This document shows, piece after piece, positions 40,897 to 54,500 of a stretch of DNA of 64,000 nucleotides. Position numbers and translations under genes: made by a program. The stretch is taken from positions 61,173,910 through 61,237,909 of the forward strand of contig CM055095.1 of assembly GCA_029204225.1 (NCBI GenBank). The letters are read 5' to 3'. Source of the DNA: Diphasiastrum complanatum (lineage: Eukaryota > Streptophyta > Lycopodiopsida > Lycopodiales > Lycopodiaceae). The notes below the pieces were generated by a model that saw only the letters and a program-made list of their open reading frames with translations, searched no databases and was not told where the DNA came from. Each line of letters opens with the position of its first letter. Position 1 is the first letter of the stretch.

Positions 40897-41390
40897 TTAG
40901 TTTAATATTTTATGTTTTACTAAGCTTTCTAGCTTAATTACTCTGCCAATGGGCATTATCTTTCTATCTACTTTCATCTAGTTGTACATTGATAGGTTTT
41001 CCCATCCTTCGATAATCAAAGTTACATTACTAAGACACTTTGTCAATGTGTTTGGAACTTGCTCATTTGTGAAAACATAATCAAGCTCCACTTATGTTGC
41101 TTGAATGATAGTAGACTTCTACTTGTTTAGTCACAAATAAAATGATGAAAGCAGACTTCTATGTGTTTAGTGTGAGTGTGGAATATTCAATTGTTAGCAA
41201 TTTGTATGCAACTCAAATTATTGTAATGAACATGAGTAGCATTAACTTGTATCTCTTGACTATCTACAAGCAACCTCCATAACCAAGTACACTCTCATAC
41301 GTGTACTCAACTTCAATTGAGAATAATGCAATCGGAAGTTGCTTCTTGCTAGCTCATTGAAATTGATGTTGAATTAAGAGTAAAACCATA
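40897..41390. other. Intergenic DNA, no gene seen
   Basis: AT-rich, no supported feature. It separates the plus-strand nuclease fragment from a minus-strand copia remnant. Confidence 0.45.
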
Positions 41391-41399
41391 ACTAGAAAC

Positions 41400-43480
41400 A
41401 CATTTACATTTTTCTATATCACTTGCCCAGTCAACATCACAAAATCGATGTAGAGCGAATTGTGAAAATTAGCATACTCAAGTCCATAATTGAAAGTGCC
41501 TTTAAGGTATCTTAGCACTCTTCCTTTTGCACGCTAATGTGACTCTCTTGAATTTGCCATGGACTGACTTATAGTACCAATAACGTATGAAATATCGAGC
41601 CTGGTAATAGTGGCGTATAAGAGACTCCCCATAAATTGTCTAAACAAAGTCTCATTTTTTTTTCTATATCTATTGGGTGATATTTCAGATATGATTCAGA
41701 TTGAATAGGAATGACAATAGGTTTGCAATTAAGCATATTTAACCTACAAAGATTCTCATATACATACTTGCTTTAATTTAACAAATGTATTATTACCATG
41801 TCTCCAAATTTCAATCCCTAAGCAAGGATAAAGCTACCCTAAGTATTTCATTTCAAATTCTTGTGACAACCTTTGCGTGATCTTATCAATAAATATGCTA
41901 TCACTACTAGTGATAATGAGATCATCAATGACAAGAATGAGTATCTCACCATCACAATGAAAGAAGTATGATGTGAGATTCAACGTGCTTTTGATGAGCC
42001 TCTGCTTTGTGAGATACTCTTCAAATTAACTTGTTTGAGACCGTACAAGACCTTGAGCTTGCACACATCTACCTCTTTGTCTTTCACTTCAAACCCTTTT
42101 GGTTGAGTGATGAACACATCTTCATTAATGTATCCATTCAAAAATGCCAATTTCATGTCCATTTGTTGAAGTTCCTAACCATATTGTGTGGCAAGAGCAA
42201 TGATTGAGCTAATAATGTGAATCTACAAAAGCAGATGTTTAATTAAAATTGAGGTCTTCCTTTTGCATGCAACCCTTTGTTAGTAATTTTTTTCTTACAC
42301 TTTTCCAATTATCCATCCACTTTGTGCTTCACCTTGTACACCTACTTTGTACCAATTTGCTTCTTGCCTTTGCCAAATCTCAAATGTTGTTCTTGATAAT
42401 TAACCTATACTCTTCATCCATAGCAACCTTTCACTCTTGTCCTTGAGATGCCTCTTCTTAGGTACTAGGTTTTTGCACATACAACTTGAAACCATTAAAG
42501 CAAAATTCTTACGGGGAGGTTGTCTCCTCCTCTCACGACATTCTTCACGTCCTTTCTCAATACTTTTCGCTTGATTGAAAGTACTAAGATAACCAAAAGC
42601 TCTAAGAAACCATTTAGGTCTCTTTGGCTTCTCTTGAGATATGTCATGCACCTCTTATTGTTTCTTGACTTGATTATTATGTGTATCCACCTATGAATGA
42701 TTATCATTATCACTCTTTAAGCCTCCATCAAAGTCCAATTCTTGAACTTCGCTTGTTTGAAAATCATATACACCACGTGTATTTCCATACTCATCAAATC
42801 ATTTCTATTGAGGATAGTCTTCTTAGCAACATGATCATACTACTTATAAGGTTTTGACTGGACAACAAAACCCACAAAAACACATTGAGTGAACTTAGTG
42901 TCCAACTTCTTTCTCTTTTCATTGGGTGCATATGCAACACATTCAAAAACTTAGAAAGTCAGAGACATTAGATTTTATTCCATCAAATATCTCTTCAAGT
43001 GTTTTTTCCCTCTAATCATCTTTTTAGTGACCTATTCTACAAATAGTTTGTCATTCTCACTACTTTTGCCCAATATGAGTCAATCAACTTATTTGCTTCA
43101 AGCATTCTTCTCACACATTCCATAAATTTGACATTATTTCTATTTAAAGTACCAGTTTTGCTATGATGCATAGGTTGTGGCAAGATGTTTTATTATCTCA
43201 TAATCTTTGCAACACCTAGCCATCCCGAACATGTCAATTTTTTTTCCCACATTTTCAACTGGCTCTTGAACTCAATGGAATAATCTATCACTTGTGATTC
43301 ATATTTCATGAAGAAATCCAAGTCTTTTTAGAGAAATAATCAATGACATGTATGAAGTATATCAAACCACAAATAGATCGAGTTTAAGATGGCCTTCATA
43401 GATCACTATGTATTAGCTCCAATGGTGCCTTCACATGACATCCTCCCCCTGCAAGAATTTGCTCCACTGCCCATGATATA
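41400..43480 (-). pseudogene. Heavily decayed copia pol
   Basis: Minus strand. Pieces in expected order from high to low coordinates: decayed integrase (about 42700-43450), the connecting segment, RT with MDMKLAFLNGYINEDVFITQP (42162 down to about 42100) and LKVLYGLKQ (about 42040), an IDD relic of YVDD near 41910-41945, and the RNase H approach (GSLLYATITRLDISYVIG, RVLRYLKGT) near 41490-41640. Stops and frame breaks are frequent, so this is much older than the copia at 56-60 kb. No LTR could be placed. Confidence 0.65.
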
Positions 43481-45496
43481 AGCCTCACATACTTTTGGTT
43501 CAGCCACAACATGTGGTAAACCCTGACCATCTCCTAATCATACAAAGTTTGAGACCAATATAGTTCAGACCATAAAGATCATGCTATAGCCATACCTATC
43601 ATTTTGTGTAATGAAAGCCTTTTGATTGACAACTATTGAAATTTGTACAATTCTCCATCAGCCCTAACTTTTGTGATTTCACACCAATATCAATTATGCA
43701 CCCAACAGATAGTAAATCGATTGCAAGACCAAGAACCGCAAAAAGAACTGTAAACCCAATCGTAAGCCGCTCAAAATGAATAATATTTGGAGCATATTTC
43801 TTATCCTTTGTTTTGCAACAGTTTTTTTACTTATCCAAAATGGTCCGTTTGTTGGTGTCTGTTTGATGTAGCAATTTCATGAAGCATGTAAGCCGATTAT
43901 TTCTGTTATTTGTTATTCACAGTGGGTTCATATTCATCCACATTTTCATGTGTATAGCATATTCAACCTTACATGGGTCAAAGCTCTTGAAAACACTGAA
44001 AAAGGTCAGCAACCTTTCAAATGTTTGAACTCATAATTCAGCCTTTCACTGTTTCAGCTTCAAACACATCAAATGCTTAAACACTACTATGCTTTCATTC
44101 CTTAAATCTATTATTTTTTACGTTGTTATCAAAAGGTGCCTAAATTTAAGTTGTAGTTCAAGGATGCCACGAAGCAATGTACTTAAAACAGGCCACTTAA
44201 TGCAAGCTCATCACTACAAGCTTATGCCTGGAGAGTGCAAGCCCACAGAACTCATATACCCAGGCAGAAGTGAAGAAGCTTCAAACTAAATGCACTAAAG
44301 GGCTTTAACAGTCTAGAAGATGGTGAGCCATGAAAAGGTGGTGGAGCCATCATCAAAGGGCAAAGCAGAGAAGATACATACAGAAACAGATACGACTTTT
44401 GTAATCCAAGGGTAAGCACACATTGTACAAACACAGTCTAAAGATAATCCATAATAGTAAACTACAATACATTTGAAAATAACTCTCGACATCATTTGTG
44501 TGTGTACAGACACGGACATAATGCAGCTCTCCTTGAAAGATCAGATCATGCCATAGCTGCTACCAATGAATGTACATTGGTTCTTGCATTAGTAGCGACT
44601 GTTGCATTGATTCAATAGTGCTCATGCTCAAAAGATAGTATTGATGCTTATAGTGACAATCTTGTTCGCTCAAAAATGCAGGCACCAATGAAGCGCAACT
44701 GGGTAGGTAGATATATCATGCTACTACCAAAAGGGCATAAATCAACAAAGAGGATCTCATCAGGCCTGTTTCTAATTGAAGAGACTGTGAGAGTCTCTCC
44801 AGGTGTTGTATGGAAAATTAACATGTCAAAAGAGTAAAACCAGTAACTCAAGCATGTACTTGTTCAAATACACAAGTACAAATACACAGATACGGCGATC
44901 ACGGCACCAACAAAAGATAAAAATGCCTTTGAGAAAATATCGCATAGTGAGATGTCCAAATAAACTAGCAAATAGGTCCAATAATTCTAATAACCTTGTG
45001 CAACAAGAAATACAAACCTTAATTTGCCATGGCAACTTCATATCTAGCAAAAATGCATCATCCTAACTTCAGTAAAATGCTTAATGAATGTTCGTATAAA
45101 AAGCTAACCGAGTTGGACATTTAGATAGGTGGACTCTACCCTAGACATGACAATTTCACAAGGGCCTCTCATAGCTCATGCACATACAAAGGAGAAGTGA
45201 TACATTCGAAGCCCTTCTCCTTTTACCTTTGTGTGACTGACTCTTCGCAAGATCATCTGTATTATGACGCTAGTCACACCCACTATGTTATAAAACTTCA
45301 TCTATGCCAAACTAATTTATATCAAATAAGAGAACCACCACCAGACTGTACTGGTAACGCACCACCTACAAGATGAAGCTATCAGCTGCGTTGACTTTTA
45401 GCAAACCTGAGGTCAGGACCATTCACCCACGATCTTTTTCTAAAGAACCGATATCTTTCAAAACGACCAAGCACTGGATCCTTGTGATTACTATTC
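43481..45496 (-). other. Downstream flank and probable 3' UTR region of the NRP gene
   Basis: No protein-coding feature is supported. The part nearest 45496 should include the 3' UTR of the NRP gene. The rest is AT-rich with no recognisable repeat edges. Confidence 0.4.
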
Positions 45497-45562
45497 CTAC
45501 TCTTCCTCCTCCTCATCTGCTTCCTCATCATCTTCATCATCAAAACCATCGGCTCCCTTTCC
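45497..45562 (-). CDS. NRP last exon (acidic tail)
   Basis: 22 codons including TAG, preceded by the acceptor TTGTTTCAG. It reads GKGADGFDDEDDEEADEEEEE and begins in phase 0. Confidence 0.85.
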   Translation of the reverse strand, partial: GKGADGFDDEDDEEADEEEEE

Positions 45563-48500
45563 CTGAAACAATAGGAAAGCAGAACAATGTGATTAGTCAG
45601 TTGGCTAGAGGTTAAGAACACAGCTAAATTCCAGATTAAGGAAAATTTGCAAGTAATTGTCATTAGCACATCACTTGAAAACTTTGTTCAAAAGCACAAG
45701 AAATATGGCAGTGGTGGACTGTTATGAAAACGTATCAATGTTACGACTAGAATAAATAATATCTCACTGAACAAACAAGGTGTGCACAATCTTCAACCTT
45801 ATGGAGCCACACACAAAGTCTTAGGCCATCATGCATAGTGTGGACCAGGTGCTATGGCATTCCAATTCCCTCTTCGCCCTATCAACGCCATATCTGGCAT
45901 AGCGTGGACCAAATGCTAAGACACCCTACTCACTCTATCAGATGGAGCAACCAAGAGCAGATGCAGGTCACATACATGAATATATGACATCCACTTTTGT
46001 ACATTTGTACACAAACAAAAGTACCAAGTTCATATCACTGAGTTTATATCATTTCTCCACAGTTGAAGAGCAAAATCGGTCAGGATGGAGACAGTAAATA
46101 AAGTCCGTACTTCCTCAGAGAAAAATCAGGACCACACATTCTAACACTATAAATTGCTCTAAATCTAAGTAGCTAGTGGGCAAAATGCGCAAGCAAAGAT
46201 AAGAGAATCATGCACAAGCAAAGTTGAGAGAATCAGCAAAACCAGCTCGCCGCCTGTAAAGACCACTAGGGAAAACCCCTAAGATGAGGATAGGAAAACA
46301 CAACAAGAGAGACTATGGAGCAAAACCACCCAACCAAACCTAGATCCCTCCTGGATCTAGCCCCCAAGCCATGCCATGCAATAGCAAGAGGAGAAGAGCT
46401 CAATTGGTAACCTAGACCAAGTCGTCGACGGGATAATCTCTACCTTAATATATAGAGAGTAGGATCATGTGCATGATCCCATGCAATCCCCATGCAAGTC
46501 AACTATAAATAGGTTACAGCTCTTCATGCATTCCTCCTGCCTATAACTGTCACACGTACATGCACTACTACATATGTCTCAATTAGAGTGTCTGGGTCCT
46601 CTCGAGGTCATTAGTCACCAACAGGCCTTGACATGGAATTAAATCTAGGCGTGACCAATAATCTCGAACACTGGAGGGCCAATCTACCATATTAAGACAA
46701 TTCCATGTTCTTAGCTGAATATGGCTGTAACATTCTTCCTCCCTTAAACAGGTTTTGTCCTCATAACAAGGAAAAGAAAACATGAAATTATTTCTTAAGC
46801 TTTCAAGTCCTACCCATGAATTATTATTCTTAGTCTGATCTTTCCATCTGAATAAGTACTCAGAGATGCAACAATTCTTCAATTGCTTGCCTCTTCTCAG
46901 GAGTACTAGCTCAAATCCCAAAGATACACTAAGCTATAAATCTTCTCCAAATAAAAGTTCATCACCTTCATGTAATCCCAATTACATGAACCACTAGGTG
47001 ACTTTACTTCATTTTAGAAATCAAATCCGAAAGCTGAAGAAATTCCATTTTTATCATAGTCTATAACTTATCCACAATTTCTTGCAAAAAATAATGCTTC
47101 TTGGTACAAATATTCTTAGAATAACCAAATATTCTAAAATACCACAATTCAAATCACTCGTAAGTTAACCAATAAGTCTTTCACAGAAAGATCCGTTCAC
47201 TCTGCAAGTATCTGTTTCAACAATACTTCATCACATGTCTATGTTCACTGACTAGGTTAAGTGCACCAGATAACCTTATTAACCAGGAATACATAGTAGA
47301 TCCAAACAAGATTAAAAGTGCACATATGAGAATAATCTCACTATGACCCAGTACATACACATATATGTCATTATCTGGCAAATTCCTTCAAAATCCGCAT
47401 ATGTTACTCACATATCTCACTGAGAATCTTGTAACTCAGCTACTAAAGAATTCTATTTCTTTTGAGTAAATAACATATCTGGGAAATCTCTGAGACTAAG
47501 AACACATTCTCTCTCACGACTTGTACAACCCTCTTACCTCTTGCCACCGAATTTCTGCCACTTAATCAACCCCCATAGATCCTAGTACTTCAACCAAGAT
47601 CAAGTTGATTCAATACAGACACTCCACTATCAAAATTACTTCTATCCCTAACAACTAGGATTAGTAACTTTTGATCTACTCAATACTACTTATAATGATT
47701 TCCAATTTCAATCCTTTTCTAGTTCCAGATTGTTCCACACAACCCCTAGAGAATTCATCTCAACTATGTGCAACTGATAGATTTAAAATCTTACTCATCA
47801 CTTCACCCCTCCTTTTAAAAGAAATTTCCAATTTCTTATAAAAGTTTTCTGGAGAGATGACAAATGAACATATCATAATCGTGAAAAGACAATAATAAGT
47901 GCCTTCCAAAAAGGATTCACCTTATTATACACAAGACTTTTCTTCTAGATATTCTGAACACGAGTGATAGGAACTATCATCTATTTGAGCTCTATCTATA
48001 CATAAGAGACAATCCGGGATTAAGAAATTGAAATACCAACATCCTGGAACATTCCAAGTTCCAAGCCTTATCAAAGTAGTAATTCACATAATTATAAACA
48101 GTCCAGAAAAGAAATTTCCATGCTGGAAGGATCATATGAATTTTAGTGTGAGGTCCATATTTGAGAAATTCAAAAGAAGGGTTCCTTAAAAGTGAGATAT
48201 AGCTTTTAAGGGTTTCCGATTTGGAATTTATGAGATACCATTGAGGGATCCAGATCTATATCTCATAACCTCTCCAAATACCCTAGCCAAAATAACCAAT
48301 GGTTCAACTGTTAGTATTACAATTACTGTAAATACTAACCACTGGTCTACAGATCATTCTCGCACAAGAATTCCCCTTTGAAATCACTGATGTCCCATAC
48401 CATTAGTTCTCTCCAAGAAAGTTCTTTGCTTTTAGATCTGATTATCAAAAAATCAAAAAAATTATTTGACCATCCTATAACCAAACATAGGATCCGATCT

Positions 48501-51500
48501 TCAACCATTTCCAAAAAATACCTCCTGCCATTGAATTCTCCCTTTCCTTAAGCTCCGATACCAATGTAAAGACCACTAGGGAAAACCGCTAAGATGAGGA
48601 TAGGAAAACACAACGAGAGACTATGGAGCAAAACCACCCAACCAAACCTAGATCCCTACTGGATCTAGCCCTCAAGCCATGCCATGTGATAGCAAGAGGA
48701 GAAGAGCTCAACTAGTAACCTAGACCAAGTCCATGCAATCCCCATGTAGGTCAACTATAAATAGGTCACAGCTCTTCATAGCTCCTTCACATAAGAATGT
48801 AGCAAATGCACTTATGGATCTTCTATCCATCTTGTCACCTGCAAAAATTGAATCCGAATATGCTCTCAAACAAATACTAGTCCTTTCATAAACTATGCCA
48901 AAGTCTTTTGTAGCCGAGATGTACCTTAACACTCTTTTTGCTCCTTTCCAATGACATATTAATGGACTTTGCATGTATTGACTCAATTTGCCAGCACAAA
49001 AACTAAGATTTGGTCTAGTGATGGTTAAGTATATCAAGGAACCAATAAGCATTCTATAGGTAGTGATATCCTGATGCTTCATTCTGGGTCCTCTCAAGGT
49101 CATTAGTCACCAACAGGCCTCAACGTGGAATTAAATCTAGGCGTGACCAATTGGAGGGCCGGTCTACCATATTAGGACTATTCCATGTCGTTAGCTGAAT
49201 ATGGCCGTAACATCGCCACTTGGACTAAGATCTCAAATGAGAACTACAGTCTGCTACTACAGCAGAAAAGATCTATCAATGTTATCTCTGGGATGGTACC
49301 CTACATAACAAAAAAGACATGCAAACTTCAACCTTATGCTTCTTGGTTTCCAAGGGGAGGCTCGAACTTGAGAACAAAGAAACTTTGGATGTCACCATAA
49401 CCAATGGAGCCAACACCCTTGGACCAGCAACAAAGTCTTGGACCATCAACTCCAGCAGGAATAGCACAGACCATATGCTATGATATCCATTATCAGCAAC
49501 TTTCTGGCATTTGCACAAAGACAACCATAAAAAATTTCCATCTCTCCTTTAAAGGTGAAGGGCAGACTTAGTAATGATGGAGGCTAGCAATAAAGAGGAA
49601 ATGAATGAATTGAACTGATTTCGGTAGTGGTGGATAGGTTAACTAAATCAGATACATACATACATGTTTAATCAATTGCAAAGGCTTCAGATTCATTTAC
49701 AAGTCACTTCTGGGCCGCAATTTTCCATGAACTTGAAACTTCCCTTAGATTTAGTTCTATTGTAAGCTTAGCAACAGATTATTAGCAAGAGAATCATCAG
49801 CGCAACTGAGACAACAAATTAACAGTAAAATGATTTGCAGTAAGTATGGTTTGCTTATAAATTAGCTTGAGCATAGAACAAAGAGCCATATTCACTTTCA
49901 AGAGTCAGTACAACAGGGAGTGAAATGTATACACGCATGCAAAGGAAGCTATGAATGTTCAAACACGAAACAAAATATGAAGTCTGGCAGGATAATTGCT
50001 AACATCATCAATGAGATGCTGGCATCCTTAAGAGAAGGAATCTTTAGAAAAACTCAATGTAGGGTCATGTCAATGGGCACAGCCTAAGGCAGGTGTCTTC
50101 AAGGGACACTTTTGAACACGCAAATCTTGGTGATCAATTACAATACTCACTTTGAATGCGAAAAACCAAAAAAGACATCTAAAGGGTAACTTTTAAATGT
50201 ATGATCATCTACACCAAAAGCGTCACACTACTCCAATGTGAAAAATTAAGACATTGCCTGACTTAATTAAAAACTTTTGCTTTACGATTTAAGAAACCTC
50301 AAGAATTGCGACCACATGAAGTGGTTTTAAGAAACCATATGAGTTGGTTCTTAAAACCACATGACCTAGTCCTGAAGTAACTTCAATAATTGGGTTGCAA
50401 CCACATGATTTGGTTCTAAAGGAACTACAATAAATGACTTTGGAATCCATATGAAACATTAGAGGGACATTTGGGATTTGATCATCCTTGGATCTTCTAT
50501 CACCATGACGGGGGGTTGGCAACCTTGATAACCTTTGCCAGAGAACATTAAGAGGGCGAGTTAGCAACCTTGATATCCCTTGCTAGAGATAAGAGTTACA
50601 TATTATGCAAGGACAAGATTGTTCATAATTCAAATAATACTCGTCACCACATACCTTATCTTTATCCAAAAATGACCCTCGTACATATTATCTTGACCAA
50701 GATCAATTCCTATTCATGAGAGGGCCCTTTTTAGTGCATCCTCCTTGCATGCCAAGAATAGCAAATGGATGACTAAAATTCTCTCTTTTCCATATATGAT
50801 GCATGGAAACTCAAGTCTAGAAACTTCCACTTGATTTCTACTTGAGTTCCACTTGAGTTGTACTCGATGTTGCATGCAACAGTTCAAATCGGCCGGTTCC
50901 AATTCGAACCGGTTCGAATTGGCCGATTCGAACAATACATTTTTTTGGGCCAATTCAATTTTTTTTATGAGGCAACCCATTTGAAACAAGTTGCCGATTC
51001 AAATCGGCCGATTCGAATTGCATCAATTCGAACCACGATTCTTTGTTTGAATCGATGATTCGTGCAACTATGGTTGTACTTGATTTCTACTTAAGTTCCA
51101 CTTCGGTTGCACTCACCCCATGCATGCAACTAAACCCTTTCTCCTCAAGTATAGAGTGGGGCGGCCTCCTTGCTCATTCTAGGTGTTCTCGAGCTGGAGA
51201 AGAGGCTTGGAGTTGGGGAGCTTTTGAAGACAAGCAAGCTCACATGCTTTGGAGCCTTCCTTGACAAGAGAATTACTATCTCTTTAACTACTATGTTCCA
51301 TGTTTCCCATAACTTGTGATGTCTCTCTCATAGTGTTCTCCTTTCTAATTGCCCTTCCTTGTATCTCTAGTTTCTCTCTACCTAGCCTACTCACTCCTAT
51401 TCTCTTTCATATCACCTTCCTGAATCGTCACACTACCTTGTGTCTTCCTATCTTTCTAACATCTACACATTATCCACCCTCTTGTCACTTTCTCTCTCCT

Positions 51501-54500
51501 AGCACAGATTTTCTCTCTACCATAACCTACTTTCTTTATCTCTGAAACATTTCACTTCGTTTCATCCTATCACACTAAGGAACTTCAAGTTAAATGTTGC
51601 ATGTTGAAGGAAAGTAGTAAAGACCTAGTTTGTTGATGATTTATATTTATAGCATATATTGAAGTACATTTTTTTATTTGTTTAAAAGGCAAGAGATCAG
51701 ATTTAGGAAGTTATTCCTTTGAGGAAATTGATTATGTGACCTATTTTTGTTGGTGGACACTTGCATAATTATAAAAATATTTGAAATGAGGTGGGGGGCA
51801 AGGGGCGAGGCAGGTTTTCCCATCTTGACCTCTCAATGCTTTGCATGTGTGGAAGATTGATGACATGTGGTAATTTATGATATATGTTTCATGTTCTATG
51901 ATTCATGCAATGTTTAGTTTCTCAAAATTATGTTGTAAGGGTGACATCGAGAGTGGTTCACATCCAGCTTGTAAAGACCTCAAAAATATAAAAGCATGAG
52001 ATATCACCCCTTCCAATATCATGACTTGCACTTAGCATACGGTTGCAAGACCATAACCTTGACAACTCATGGCGTGAGGTGACACCTTGTTATGGACCCA
52101 GTCTACGGTTGCAACCAAACACGTTTGGAAGAGGTTCCAAATGTGTTTCCAAACATGGCCGTTTGAAACGGCCAGATTTCAAAGTTTTTTTTTTTTCAAT
52201 TTCCCCCCCCCAAAAAAACTGCCCACACCCCCTTAAAATTGGAATTTTTTTGCTTTTGAGGGTTGCGTGACCTCAAGGCTGAAGGGCGTGATTTTGGTGC
52301 CCTATGAGGACCTGAGGTCAGCCCCGCCAAATCTGCTGTGATTTTTTATTGCTAAATGCTATCATTGTTATGTATGACTTAGAATGATCTCACTTAGCTA
52401 AGTTGCAACTTTAAAAAACCTATTTTTGTAATATAACTGGCAATGATCATTTTTTTAGACAAACCACTGTAAAAATTAAATTTTACACTCTAAAAGTGGG
52501 TAAAAAGGTTCCAAACGTTTGGTTGCAACTGTGACCTAGTCTATGTATATAGAGGTCGATCTCCAAGAGCTTGTCAATCATTCTCTCTTGGAGAATGAAG
52601 AGCTCTTCCACCAGCGGTTAGGTCGGGACGTTAATCTAGGCCTTAGAATGTAGGTAGGTGATGGTCGAGGGTAAGGTATGGTGGTATGGGACATCGTAAT
52701 CGAAGATCTGAACTTGCTTGATGGTGGTCTATGGCTCCAGTGCATGGGGGAGAGGTGACAGGTGGTAGTACCTCTATGGTTATTTGATAAGTTGTTTATA
52801 CACTTCCAGAATCCAAGGTAATAATTCAACATTTTAAAAATTTGTTTCAAACGTGACCTCAATTTTTTAGGTTTCTTTTTGCTAGTTTTGACCTACGTAC
52901 ATGTTGATTTAAGTGGTAAGGGGGCGAATATAAACAAAACATGAATGTATGATAACATGAAAGCCAGAACATCAATCAATCTACTGTTAGACTTCAGTAA
53001 CAAAAGTCATCTCATTACAATTTATAATTCAAGAACATTGATACAGTGCACACCCACCAACATACATACACCAAATACTAAAGAAGAAAAAGGACCCACT
53101 GGCCACTTTTGGGCCCTGTTGGCCTCAAAACGTGGTCAAAAGGGGCATGGATGTTCGAAACGTGTATCAAACAAGTTTCAAAAACAATAAAAGGAATATT
53201 TCAAATCAGTTACCAAAACGCAAGAAAACACATCATTACTACTAAGCAAAGATTAAATTGAATCTTACTGTATTATCATCATCATCTTCCTCGTCGCCAT
53301 ATTCACCATCTTCATCTTCATACTCATCAGAATCATCATCCTGCAAGCCAACTCAAGAAAGTCAATAACAATGCGTTGCATTAGTGTAAATGAACCATCA
53401 CCAGCTCAAAGCAAGTGTTAAATGATTGATCGTTCATTACATTGTTGAAATACTTCAGAGGATTGGGCCAGAGATCCTCCTTGATGACATCAGCAGTCTG
53501 CATGAACATATACATGGTGTTAAAAGCAGGAAGTTTTGGAAGGGTATGCGCACATCAGTATCAAAAAGAAGATAAAAAATGAGCTACCTATTACTTTGAA
53601 GACCAAATGCTCTTCAGAAGTAAACCAAATCATTAACAAAATGACTCTTAAATGTGCAAGGATCATCAGAAAACACAATTTTACCAAATGCCCTGTCAAA
53701 CAATGTATCTTCCAACATGGAACCTGCACATTCTGCAGGACCTACAATGAATCAAAACTGTACATGAAAAGTCAGGACTTGGCATTCCAAATGCTGTCCC
53801 AACTTCCAAAAGTGCAGTTGGTGGACACGCAAAAAGTCCATTGGAACATTCAAAGATCTGGATGTTAGTTGCATGGTGGGAAGGTGGCAGGGCTGGTAAG
53901 AAGGCTAGCAAGGGCTTGATGAATGCTGCCAAATGAGTGGACCAAAGAAGGAAGACGGCACAGAAGCAGGTAAGGAGACCAAAGAGCAGTAGTTGAGAAG
54001 CTGGAGGGAGCACTCAGTAAACAGTTAGTAGTAACTGGGAATCAATTCTGCCTGATGTCTTGTATTGACTGTTGGTCCTGAAAATTAGCATACATTAAAA
54101 CTTAAGTTGCTGAAAATTAGCATACATTAATGTAGGGTTCGTAATGGCATCGAAAGATGAGGACAGTATCTTAAAGGTTTCCCACCTTTTCAGAATCGGA
54201 AGAATCAACAGTTCAGGCAGTTCAGAAACAGGGTCTTTCGGGAAAGACATCATAGTTTGTCTTACATTTCACATAGTTTATTTCTTAGTACTACTTAAAT
54301 GATACAAAATCATCACTGCGATGGCCAACCTCAAGTGTTGACTCTTGAGTGCACACAATAATTGACTAAATTTGTCAAAATCCAAACCCAAAAAAACTAC
54401 AATTCAAAATGAATTGTAAAAAAGGTTGCAAATAAAACCGAAGAGATTTTCCCACTTACAAAATGGCGTTAAAAAATTTGTGTTCAGTACACAATGGAAC

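Larger units (their letters stand above)
46255..49212 (-). mobile_element. Internally deleted Ty3/gypsy chromovirus, both LTRs present
   Basis: A minus-strand element of 2958 bp with LTRs at 48565-49212 (5') and 46255-46732 (3'). The primer site is at 48552-48564 (TTGGTATCGGAGC on the minus strand, one base from the tRNA-iMet complement) and the polypurine tract at 46733-46746. The flanks CCGCC (46250-46254) and TCGCC (49213-49217) look like a 5-bp target duplication with one C-to-T change. The 1.8-kb interior is non-coding except for a chromodomain relic (EYLFRWKDQTKNNNSWVGLE) near 46790-46870, which marks a chromovirus. Gag, protease, RT and integrase are gone, so it would need another element's proteins. 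It sits in the 7.7-kb NRP intron, in the gene's sense orientation. Confidence 0.75.

Noticed and set aside
45382-45669. Two overlapping frames on opposite strands at 45.4-45.7 kb
   Set aside because: Both overlap the last NRP exon in wrong frames.
46583-46921. 112-codon minus-strand frame as a host gene
   Set aside because: Its middle is a gypsy chromodomain and its end runs into the LTR, so it is element sequence.
51300-51545. 81-codon Ser/Leu/Thr-rich frame as a secreted peptide
   Set aside because: It lies in an intron-internal pyrimidine-rich tract; composition alone explains the apparent signal-peptide look.
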